Shown here: piece after piece, positions 17,765 through 25,616 of the stretch | Layout of the letters: the number at the start of each line of letters is the position of its first letter | Numbering within the stretch: the first letter of the stretch is position 1 | NCBI GenBank assembly: GCA_013214705.1 | Contig: JABSRZ010000008.1 | Span: 1-64,000, forward strand | From: Hyphomicrobiales bacterium | GTDB lineage: Bacteria; Pseudomonadota; Alphaproteobacteria; Rhizobiales; OSC116 | DNA: 64,000 nt | Direction of reading: 5' to 3' | Translations under genes and position numbers: made by a program | Notes under the pieces: generated by a model | The model's database searches: none | What the model was told of the DNA's origin: nothing | Seen by the model: only the letters and a program-made list of their open reading frames with translations

Positions 17765-19030
17765 ATGTCTAATGATTTCAATAAAATCGAGATGAAAATT
17801 GCAAAAATACTTCGTCAGTTTCCCTTCATAAAAAGAGGCGCAAAAAAAATTTATTCCCGCATTATGTATTGTATTAACTTTTCTACGAAAACTTATACCG
17901 TGAAAACAAATATAGAACAAATTGGCCCTTCAAATAAATCCAATTTTTACGGTTATTACGATAAACCTCCAATTAACAATAAAAATTTAATCCTGTCTCA
18001 CGTGACAGAATTTGATACAATGAAAAAACCTAACCGTTACAATAACTTAAACATTGAAGTTTATAATCAATCTAATCTGAAGCAATCTATCGCTCAGGTT
18101 TCCACCAGCAGCTTTAATTGGCAACAAGGTGCTCGTGCAATGTGGGTTTCAGATTCATCCTTTATATTTAATGATTATTGTGAAAACGAAAAAAAGTTTA
18201 TTTCAAAAATTTATAATGTTGAATCTCAAGAAATTGAATTTATCTATAGTATGCCAGTACAAGACGCATTTAAAAATGAATATTTTTTATCTATTAATTA
18301 TCGAAGGTTACAAACTTTAAGGCCCGATTATGGTTATAATAACATGTCTGACATGGATCAAATTGAACTTGAGGAATGTAATTTTGATGGAATCTGGCGG
18401 ACAGAATTCGATAGCTCGGAGAATAATTTGATTTTATCTCTAAATGATATTATCAAAATAAATCCTCATGAGTATTTCAAGCATGGTTTACATAAAGTAA
18501 ACCATGTCATGATTTCGCCTGATGGAGAAAGTTTTATATTTCTTCATAGAATTTTTATTAGTTCACGAAGATTTGATAGGTTACTAATTGCAAATTCGGA
18601 TGGTACAGGTTTGCGCCTGCTTAGCGACAATGAAATGGTTAGTCATTGTGCATGGATTGATAATAACCATATAGTGTCATTTATGAGGGGCCCGAATAAT
18701 AATGATGGATATTTTAAAATTAACGTGAAAACGGCTGAAATTTCGTCACTATTGAACGGTAAATTGGATCATTTTAATGATGGGCATCCTCATGTTCGTG
18801 GAGATATTATGGTAATTGATACTTATCCTAATAAAGCAAGAAATCAAAAATTAATAAAAGTGAATCTGAAAAGTGGAGATGTTGTTGAACTTGCACAATT
18901 TAAGCATAATTTCAAATTCAAAGGTGAGACCCGATGTGATTTACACCCGCGAATTTCATTGGATGGTAGATTTGCCTACATAGATTCTGTATATACAGGT
19001 AGGCGACAGTTATATCGAGTTGAAATTTAA
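17765..19030 (+). CDS. Beta-propeller-like protein of polysaccharide locus
   Basis: 421 residues, no signal peptide or membrane segment. Repeated blade-like strings such as VNHVMISPDGESFIFLHR, the TolB-like LLIANSDGTGLRLLSDNEM and HPRISLDGRFAYIDS (DG-centred turns about 45-50 residues apart) indicate a six- or seven-bladed beta-propeller of the TolB/oligogalacturonate-lyase-like kind. YYDKPPINNKNLILSHVTEFD near residue 60 is another recognisable feature. An enzyme acting on the local uronic-acid-containing glycan, or a scaffolding role, are both possible; I do not claim either. AAGGAG lies 5-6 nt before the ATG. IS-E begins 5 bp after the stop. Confidence 0.8.
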   Translation: MSNDFNKIEMKIAKILRQFPFIKRGAKKIYSRIMYCINFSTKTYTVKTNIEQIGPSNKSNFYGYYDKPPINNKNLILSHVTEFDTMKKPNRYNNLNIEVYNQSNLKQSIAQVSTSSFNWQQGARAMWVSDSSFIFNDYCENEKKFISKIYNVESQEIEFIYSMPVQDAFKNEYFLSINYRRLQTLRPDYGYNNMSDMDQIELEECNFDGIWRTEFDSSENNLILSLNDIIKINPHEYFKHGLHKVNHVMISPDGESFIFLHRIFISSRRFDRLLIANSDGTGLRLLSDNEMVSHCAWIDNNHIVSFMRGPNNNDGYFKINVKTAEISSLLNGKLDHFNDGHPHVRGDIMVIDTYPNKARNQKLIKVNLKSGDVVELAQFKHNFKFKGETRCDLHPRISLDGRFAYIDSVYTGRRQLYRVEI

Positions 19031-19062
19031 TATTTGAATGGCCACCTAGTTCAGTATACAGT

Positions 19063-19966
19063 TCAGGTCGTCCATAATTGTTGTTGTTCAAAATCGATTG
19101 GCGACAACATCCCGTTGTTACCATGTTTTCTTTTTGGGTTGTAGAAAAACTCAATATAATCGAATATATCCTGCCGAGCCACTTTGCGGTTTACATAGGT
19201 TTTGCGCCTTACCCTTTCTCTTTTTAGCAATTGAAAGAAACTTTCTGCAACAGCATTATCGTAGCAATTACCTCGGCGGCTCATGCTGGCTTCCAAATTA
19301 TTATTCTGCAGGAAGTTTTGCCACTCATGACCGGTATATTGGCTACCCCGATCAGAATGGATGATAACCTTTGACTTTGGTTTGCATCGCCAGACTGCCA
19401 TTAAAAGAGCGCTTAGCACAAGATCCATTTGCATCCGTGACTGCACCCCCAAGAGGGCATTTCCTCGCTTCGCTCAAGGCACACGACCAGCCAATAACTC
19501 TGCGGGAATATAAATCAATGACTACAGCTAAATATAACCATCCTTCATAGGTTTTTATATATATAATATCAGTCACCCAAATCTGATCTGGTGTCTGCGT
19601 TTCAAACTTCTGGTTTAATTGATTTGGCGCTACTACAGCAGGTTTACCGCCATACAAGCCTTTCTTGCGTTTATATCCTATTTGCGCTCTGATACTCGCT
19701 TCACGGGTGATACGTGCAACCTTGTTGGGGCTACACACTTGACCAATTGAACGCAAATCAGCATGAAGTTTGCGATAGCCGTAAACACAGCCACTTTCCA
19801 ACCAAGCTTGTTTTAATAAACCAGCCAAACGCCTATCTTCTTTTGTTTTATTGCTAAGCGGATTTTTAAGCCAAACGTAGAAACCACTAGAATGTATTTT
19901 GAAGATACGACACATTGATCGAACCCTAAAAACACCCAAATGTTGCTTTATAAAGGTGTACTTCAT
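19063..19966 (-). pseudogene. IS-E orfB transposase, frameshifted
   Basis: IS3-family integrase-core transposase in two frames. Part 1 (19966 down to about 19492) holds the N-terminal HTH_21-like region ([13 protein letters not shown]) and the first catalytic Asp in [20 protein letters not shown], ending SRRVIGWS. Part 2 (from about 19452) holds [11 protein letters not shown], the second Asp in [10 protein letters not shown] and the Glu in NAVAESFFQLLKRE. Between them is a stretch of about 37 nt, rich in GAGCGAAGCGAGG, which shifts the frame by one. All three catalytic residues are otherwise present. Confidence 0.88.
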
Positions 19967-20241
19967 TTGGCATTTTTGGCGAAGTACACCGTTGCCTTTT
20001 TTAGTATGTCACGCTCTTCAGTAACTCGTACAAGTTCGGCTTTTAGTCTCTGAATCTCTGAACTCTGGGCAGCATCTTTTTTAATCTTTGGCTCTGATTG
20101 GCTATAAAGTCTGCGCCAATCATAAAGTGATTTGGTGCAAACCCCCAACCTCTCAGAAACTTCCTGAACTGAATATCCTCGATCCGTGATTTGAACCACG
20201 GCATCACGCTTAAATTCCTCAGTGTAACGGCCGTATGACAT
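19963..20241 (-). CDS. IS-E orfA (transposase HTH subunit)
   Basis: IS3-family OrfA of 92 residues: [40 protein letters not shown], then a leucine-zipper-like [20 protein letters not shown]. The start MSYGRY at 20241 is chosen because AAGGAG lies 7 nt upstream; a longer frame opens at 20274. It overlaps the orfB ATG by 4 nt. The frame is intact, unlike orfB. Confidence 0.88.
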   Translation of the reverse strand: MSYGRYTEEFKRDAVVQITDRGYSVQEVSERLGVCTKSLYDWRRLYSQSEPKIKKDAAQSSEIQRLKAELVRVTEERDILKKATVYFAKNAK

Positions 20242-20378
20242 ACGTATTCTCCTTGCTTCCATTGTGACCTGCAAGGTGTCCAGTAAATCAGGGGCGATTC
20301 ATTACGATGACTCAAAAATCTATCTTATGCAACTACTCCAATCTGGTCCATAGAATCTGACGATTTACAATGCACGCC

Positions 20379-21203
20379 TTATAATCTAAAAGACCTTAAC
20401 AAACCATACACTTGCTTAAGCACTATTGTAGGTAGTACACGTGGCAAACACCTTATGATCAAGAAGCGGATTTTTTCCAAACCTTTTAGATGACCAATTT
20501 TTGAAAGCTTTTGAAACAATGACCATTCAATCTTAATATATTTCAACCCCGAACGTTTGGTTAGAAAATTGTCCGCCATTCTGAATTTCAATATAACATC
20601 TTCAATATTTCCAACTTCAAAATTGAGTTGTATCAACCGACACCATAATTCATAATCTTGGGCATAGTACAGTTCTTCGTCATATCCACCAACTCCAATG
20701 ATATCTTGTTTTTTAAACACTACTGTGGGATGATTAAAAGGGCTTCTAAGTTTCGAATATTGAGTAATATTTTCCATTACTGCATATTTGATCTGTGACA
20801 GAGTATTATCCGCATAAAACTCTTCGAGACTACCACCTAAGAGAGTTAGGCTCGGGTTCATTTCAAACCGCGCAATCTGCTTTTCAAATCTATCCAATGA
20901 ACAGATATCATCAGCGTCCATTCTAGCAATAAGGTTATACCTGCATTTTTGAAGACCTTTGTTTAATGCTGTTGGAAGACCTTTGTTTTCGTCAAGTCTT
21001 TCAATGACTATTTGAATGCAAGAATTTTTTTGATATGAAATCAAATAATTTTCGATTTCTATTTTAACTGGCCCATCAAGAACAATAATTATTTCATTTG
21101 GGAGTAATGTCTGGTTTACTAAACTATCAATACAATCCTGAACATTAATTAATTTATCATTAATATAAATTGACATTAGGACACTAAATTTTAGGCTATT
21201 CAT
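20379..21203 (-). CDS. GT2 family glycosyltransferase
   Basis: Inverting GT-A glycosyltransferase, 274 residues. Visible are FSVLMSIYINDKLINVQDCI at the start, EIIIVLDGPV, the metal-binding DAD in ARMDADDICSLDRFEKQ, the acceptor-side FNHPTVVFKK, and the ED-type base region YYAQDYELWCRL. It is related in layout to the GT2 at 9144 (both have RMDADDI and HPTVxFKK), suggesting similar acceptors. It reads leftward, between IS-E and the IS-B/IS-A debris at 21347. No partner gene is coupled to it. Complete by length. Confidence 0.93.
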   Translation of the reverse strand: MNSLKFSVLMSIYINDKLINVQDCIDSLVNQTLLPNEIIIVLDGPVKIEIENYLISYQKNSCIQIVIERLDENKGLPTALNKGLQKCRYNLIARMDADDICSLDRFEKQIARFEMNPSLTLLGGSLEEFYADNTLSQIKYAVMENITQYSKLRSPFNHPTVVFKKQDIIGVGGYDEELYYAQDYELWCRLIQLNFEVGNIEDVILKFRMADNFLTKRSGLKYIKIEWSLFQKLSKIGHLKGLEKIRFLIIRCLPRVLPTIVLKQVYGLLRSFRL

Positions 21204-21346
21204 TTAATTAACCATCTTGTTTTCAATAAATTTTATTCATTTTGATCTATAACTTAACATTTAGATTTTAGGACAACAATATTGTTTTTACTAACAATCA
21301 ATAAGGGCTAATAACCATAGATCAAATGGTACGATCTTGACTATAT

Positions 21347-21541
21347 TGAGGTTCTCCCCAAATCTGCGACAGATTTTGCATTGATTTAAGCTATACTTTT
21401 CACTGACCAGTCGTTGGGTTGATCGTTCAATTTGTTCCAATAAATCACATTTGGGGTTAAACCACAATGGGCTTTATACCCAAAGAAAGGGGCAGGCTCT
21501 GAGGTCGTTCCGTATTATAAAAGCTGATCCAGTTGCCAACT
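21347..21541 (-). mobile_element. IS-B right-end fragment
   Basis: Starts TGAGGTTCTCCCCAAATCTG and runs, on the minus strand, back through the orfB tail (NWISFYN-type sequence ending CCAACTGG). It is collinear with 16487-16687 of IS-B copy 1. It fuses directly to the IS-A left end at 21545. Confidence 0.8.
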
Positions 21542-21544
21542 CCT

Positions 21545-21877
21545 TGGTAATGCCTCCTAAATTCCAGGGTATTTTGAAACAAGCTGAGTCCGGTACTCCG
21601 GTCCCAGAACTCCGCCGTCAACATGGTATGAGCAGCGCGAGTTTCTATAAATGACGATCCAAATATGGTGGCATGGATGCGTCCATGGTGACACGGATGA
21701 AAGAGCTTTAATCAGAGAATGCACGGCTTAAAAAAATGTGCGCAGATGTTCAACTCCAAAATGATGTAATAGAGGAAGCTCTAGAAAAAAAGTGGTGAAG
21801 CCGTCCCTTCGGCGCACTTTAGCCAAAGCTGCTGTAGGCAAGGGGATATTAAGCATACGGGCGGCTTGTCAAGCCTT
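21545..21877 (+). mobile_element. IS-A copy 5, left part with a short-repeat deletion
   Basis: Left end TGGTAATGCCTCCTAAATTC. Compared with copies 2 and 4, about 88 bp including the orfA start codon is missing between two GGTATTTT strings. The orfA interior then continues almost identically to copy 2, including the same TGA after SFYK and TAA after KEL. It keeps A7G (frame EEALEKKW-stop), whereas copy 2 has A6G. It ends at AAGCCTT, where an unrelated gene fragment starts. Confidence 0.85.
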
Positions 21878-22287
21878 ACGCTAAAGAAGCAAAGCTAGAA
21901 TATTCAAATAATTTAGTAAAAAAAATTGTAGAAATTAATAATTTTGCAAAATATCATCGTATTGATCTCAAATTTATTACACCAGTTTCAAACGATATAT
22001 ATTTTAAAACAATTAACTTTGATAAACTACAGCAATTCTATGCAAAGTTGTTAGAATTTGGCCTTCGCAATATTAATTTGCATTATTTTATTGATGGGTA
22101 CAGTAATCTAAAAAATTCTGATGGAGAATACATTGCATATGTAGACGAAGATCATTTAAATCAAAAATTTGTCAACAAATGGTTACATAGTTTTATTCTA
22201 AAAAATACCCGTTTTACAATTAATAATCTTTCTGAGTTAAAGTCTTATATTTCAAAAAGTAAAAGCTTACAGAACCGTCTACAATAA
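21878..22287 (+). pseudogene. C-terminal fragment of an SGNH-like hydrolase or O-acetyltransferase
   Basis: An open frame of about 134 codons without its own start is fused to IS-A copy 5. It reads through KLLEFGLRNINLHYFIDGYS and YIAYVDEDHLNQKFVNKW before the TAA at 22287. The D-x-x-H in VDEDHLN fits the C-terminal catalytic Asp-His block of SGNH esterases and polysaccharide O-acetyltransferases, and the preceding segment fits their last strand-helix unit. The N-terminal GDS block is not present anywhere near. An ATG at 22048 could give a 79-residue product but has no functional rationale. Confidence 0.55.
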
Positions 22288-22440
22288 TTGAGCAGGTTCA
22301 ACCTTCAACAATCAACCGGTTATAGACATATAATAATCGGACGCCTAAATTGGCCGTAGGCGGGATAACACCGATACAAAGGCTGGTTTTGGCTAAGGTC
22401 GCGGCTATTCAGTCCGGGAAGTTTCTGAAAGGTTGACTCT
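22288..22440 (+). mobile_element. IS-A copy 5, right part
   Basis: Reads as the IS-A orfB C-terminus: TYNNRTPKLAVGGITPIQRL, then VLAKVAA, with the same layout as 13866-13960. With the left part at 21545-21877 it brackets the SGNH-like fragment. The right terminus is too diverged to place exactly. Confidence 0.7.
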
Positions 22441-22516
22441 CTTTAAAAAGAGGTGTTATGAATAAAAATAACACTTAAGGTTGAACCCGAAAAAAACTTT
22501 ATAAATGAATTCTTAC

Positions 22517-22870
22517 TCATTTGTATATGTAGAATAATATAAACTCTGTTTCTGACAGTAACCAATTATTTACCTGGTAGACACTTCCGACATCAAAATC
22601 TCTTTTAATCATTTCTTCTAGCTTTTTATAGTCATTAGTCTCGCGCGACTTATTTGATAGCTCGGCAAGCATATCAATATTGTCATGAAGCGTTTTATTG
22701 AAAATTGGATTATTAAGTAATGGCTCAACTAACTCAAAATGCCCACTATACTTTTCATGGTCACTATATTCTTCATAGACACCGAAATTAAAACCAAAAT
22801 AACCAACTAGTCCCCCTATAGTTATTAGGCTTCCGGCACGAACAATAAATTTTCGACGAGTGATTTTCAT
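22517..22870 (-). CDS. Tat-signal small partner of GMC oxidoreductase
   Basis: 117 residues. The N-terminus MKITRRKFIVRAGSLITIGG is a twin-arginine-type signal (RRKF then a hydrophobic run). The mature part is short, acidic and helical, resembling the gluconate-2-dehydrogenase subunit-3-like partners found beside GMC flavoproteins. Its ATG overlaps the GMC stop by 4 nt, so the two are co-translated. The GMC subunit itself has no signal and could be exported by hitch-hiking on this Tat partner. The partner assignment rests on context and signal, not on a recognised domain. Confidence 0.75.
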   Translation of the reverse strand: MKITRRKFIVRAGSLITIGGLVGYFGFNFGVYEEYSDHEKYSGHFELVEPLLNNPIFNKTLHDNIDMLAELSNKSRETNDYKKLEEMIKRDFDVGSVYQVNNWLLSETEFILFYIYK

Positions 22871-24339
22871 AATGTCATACTTCCTTTAAGAAAATCAGCT
22901 AACCTGATACTGAATGCCATAATTGTAAGAGTAGGGTTGGCTTGGCTGGGTGTCGGGAAAATTGAAGAACTCGATATATAAAGATTGTGCATTCCATGTA
23001 CTTTTAGATTTGAATCAACCACACCCTCATCTGTGGTACTGGACATTCTGGTTGTGCCAGTATGATGCGATTTTCCTATTACCTCTGTTTCAAAACATGA
23101 TTCCGCACTTTTATAAGCCAAGCGGCCTAACCCAAGTGAACCAAATGTTTTGGCTAACTGGAAATAGGTCATATTTATAGATTTAACATCGGATTCTGAT
23201 ATTTGATGTTCTAATGTTATACGCTTCAGACCAATATCATCGCGATTACTATTTAAATATATTTTACTATCATAATTAGGGGACTGATCAAAAGCAGTAT
23301 TAAGATTATAAACATTAACGTTAGACAGTCTATTTTTATTAGCTATAAACTTTAGAACGTTGTCGAAATTCCTAGCCTTTTCATCCAACGAACTAACAGA
23401 TTCAAATGTGGTTTTGAAATTTAATAATTTGTTTTCTTTTAAATGCTTTTCACTAAATGATATAAACGCTCTTTCCCTTATTTTATCCGTAACCGGAAAA
23501 TAGTCATTCTTAATTTCAATACCATTTTCAGGAACAAATAAACCATTATAAAGATTAATATGAGGGGAGTAGTAATGTCCTAAGCTTTTTTTCAAACCTA
23601 AAAATAATTCTGGCGATGACTCAGTCCAATTTAGCATAAGCCTTGTTGTTTCCAATCCACCGCAACATAAAATAAATTTCTTACCAGTCAATTTAGTCTT
23701 TATAGAATCCAAACCTTGGACACCTAAAGAATTAATAATATTACTACCATTTTGCATATTCAAACTAATGACGTTAGCATTAAGATAGACATCAATATTT
23801 TTTGAATTAATAAGAGTATCATGGAAGTTGTCTCTGAAATTTCGCTTGCTATTGTTAACTCTCCAGTGTTTTTGCAATAGAATATCTTGGTTTTCAATTT
23901 CAGGAAAAATTGGTATTCTCTTGTTTGCACCAGAGAAATTTCCATCGAAAGTTTCTGTTCCCGTATATTTAGCTGCGCGGTCATAGAAAGGTAAAATCTC
24001 ATCGTATTCAATTGGCCATTTAGGTAAGCCTAGCTCTTCTCTGCCTTCAAAATCAATACGGTCAAAGGGTAAGCACCCGCCTCCCCAGCAATTTGTTGAC
24101 CCACCAAGATGTCTCTGTCTATACACGTCCAGATCCGCATGAATCAAACCTGAACCGATAGTACCATTATAAATAGCCTGGCTTTTTGCAGTATAATCGT
24201 ATTCACCACCTTCGAGCAATGCGACGGACAGTTTCGAATCTTTAAACTCATTAGCAATCGTATATCCTGCGGCACCTGCTCCAACAATTACAATATCATA
24301 TTGTCTATCAGACATTTGATTAACGTGTAATAATACCAA
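22867..24339 (-). CDS. GMC family FAD-dependent oxidoreductase
   Basis: Flavoprotein alcohol/sugar dehydrogenase of about 490 residues. The FAD-binding DIVIVGAGAAGYTIANEF is at 15-32, the GMC signature region contains HLGGSTNCWGGGCLPFDRID, and the C-terminus has the catalytic His region SHHTGTTRMS and FPTPSQANPTLTIMA. The TTG at 24339 has AGGGGA at ideal spacing (6 nt), whereas the ATG at 24315 has no ribosome site, so the TTG is favoured. It is coupled to a Tat-signal partner. The substrate could be a polyol or sugar linked to the surface glycan, which is inference. Confidence 0.9.
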   Translation of the reverse strand: MVLLHVNQMSDRQYDIVIVGAGAAGYTIANEFKDSKLSVALLEGGEYDYTAKSQAIYNGTIGSGLIHADLDVYRQRHLGGSTNCWGGGCLPFDRIDFEGREELGLPKWPIEYDEILPFYDRAAKYTGTETFDGNFSGANKRIPIFPEIENQDILLQKHWRVNNSKRNFRDNFHDTLINSKNIDVYLNANVISLNMQNGSNIINSLGVQGLDSIKTKLTGKKFILCCGGLETTRLMLNWTESSPELFLGLKKSLGHYYSPHINLYNGLFVPENGIEIKNDYFPVTDKIRERAFISFSEKHLKENKLLNFKTTFESVSSLDEKARNFDNVLKFIANKNRLSNVNVYNLNTAFDQSPNYDSKIYLNSNRDDIGLKRITLEHQISESDVKSINMTYFQLAKTFGSLGLGRLAYKSAESCFETEVIGKSHHTGTTRMSSTTDEGVVDSNLKVHGMHNLYISSSSIFPTPSQANPTLTIMAFSIRLADFLKGSMTL

Positions 24340-24745
24340 GTCACATCCCCTAAATTAATAATAAATATTGTTAATGATACAGCATTTAATAATATCAATC
24401 TATTTTAAATTAGAGCCATGTAATATCACATTTTATTTTCTCATTATCTTGGATTTTGTAATCTTTAGTCACGAATTACAGGCACATCCTAAGGGGCGCG
24501 AACCTGACAGAAGCTAAACTGAGTGGTGCAACTTGGTGGGATGGCACTATATGTGCCGAGGATTCCATCGGGTTCTGCCCTTAATCTTGGTCCAATGCGA
24601 GTCTAGGTGGATGGATCGGGATTGTGACGTTCGAATGAGCCAACCTATTTATCGATTTAAGTTTTTACACAACCATATACAGGATCCTACTAGGACCCTA
24701 GCTAAAAGATGAGAAATGTAAAACTAAGCTAAATCTTTGAAATAA
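24340..24745. other. Gap with a pentapeptide-repeat relic
   Basis: 24489-24584 (plus) encodes an orphan C-terminus LRGANLTEAKLSGATWWDGT followed by ICAEDSIGFCP and TAA. This is the typical last coils and tail of pentapeptide-repeat proteins. No start codon or upstream repeats are present. The remaining sequence shows no other coding signal. Confidence 0.55.
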
Positions 24746-24821
24746 TGGTGCCCGAACCTGGATTTGAACCAGGGACACACGGATTTTCAATCCGTTGCTC
24801 TACCAACTGAGCTATTCGGGC
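24746..24821 (-). tRNA. tRNA-Phe(GAA)
   Basis: 76 nt with encoded CCA. It has a clean acceptor stem GCCCGAA/TTCGGGC, D-loop with AGTTGGTAGAGC, anticodon loop TTGAAAA (anticodon GAA), and T-loop GGTTCAAATCC. All stems pair. It marks the left border of the decayed integration zone. Confidence 0.97.
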
Positions 24822-24822
24822 A

Positions 24823-25616
24823 TTTACGCATCGCGTTAATAGGGCGGTTTATAAGCAATCTACTTTGGCTTGTCTAGCAAACAATGACAAAACCCACATA
24901 TATTTTTTCACAAATCAAATTGAGTTGGGCTTCGCGTTTCAGGGACAATGGGTTAAATTCAATAATTGGATCTGATGAATATTAATTTCTTCTTTTTGGC
25001 CGTTTTGGCTCATAACATTGTTTTCGAAAAACCGACTTCTTCGGCAATATATACAAAACTCACTAATACATTTCATGTTCTCCTGATAATCAAGACATTT
25101 TGATTTCTGACACAAGTGGCTTATTCAACTTGTACTCTTCTAAATGTGTTCAAACTATTGATCCAATAAGCTCTCTGGGCTTTTTAAGCGGTAACATCAA
25201 ATATGGAGATTTTGGCCCTATAATTTGTTATACTTTTTGTATGAATTTAAAGAATAGAATGTATGAAGAGATCACTCTCACAGCTTTCAAATTAAAAACT
25301 AAAGGAAAAATCGTCGAATTTATGATGGCAAAAAGCTTTAGAAATATGTGTTTTTTATAGCGTTGAAAGGCGCTAAAAACGTGCATTCTAAGGGCTGGTC
25401 TCGAAGGTGGTCTGAAAAAATACGACCCGAAAATCCTATGTAAATCAAGTAGTTATGAGAGGTAATGGTGTGATGCAGCCGAAAAGATTCAAACGATTTA
25501 TTCGAAGTTTTTGAGGACTGGGCATCAATCTTATCTGATGTTAAAATTACTGATTTCGAAAGAAATTTTAACAATTCAAATGAGGAAATGGAAGAAGATT
25601 TTGTGGAGCCGCAGCC
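24823..25616. other. Region without a convincing gene
   Basis: An 86-codon frame at 25100-25360 (LGFLSGNIKYGDFGPIICYT) has no recognisable domain and no ribosome site. Just before the chimeric gene, an open end at 25484-25619 (NDLFEVFEDWASILSDVKIT, then acidic EEMEEDFVEPQP and TGA) looks like the C-terminus of a lost gene that overlapped the next ATG by 4 nt. Otherwise nothing is seen. Confidence 0.4.

Larger units (their letters stand above)
19035..20301 (-). mobile_element. IS-E: nearly full-length IS3-family element (1,267 bp)
   Basis: The ends TGAATGGCCACCTAGTTCAG (left) and TGAATCGCCCCTGATTTACT (right, minus strand) are imperfect inverted repeats. It carries overlapping orfA (19963-20241) and orfB, plus an A6G slippery string at 19996-20002 in the orfA 3' part, as IS3 elements use for -1 frameshifting. 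orfB is broken by an insert of about 37 nt near 19455-19491, so the copy should be inactive. I see no clear target duplication (ATT at left, TTA at right). It separates the propeller gene from the GT2 gene. Confidence 0.88.
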
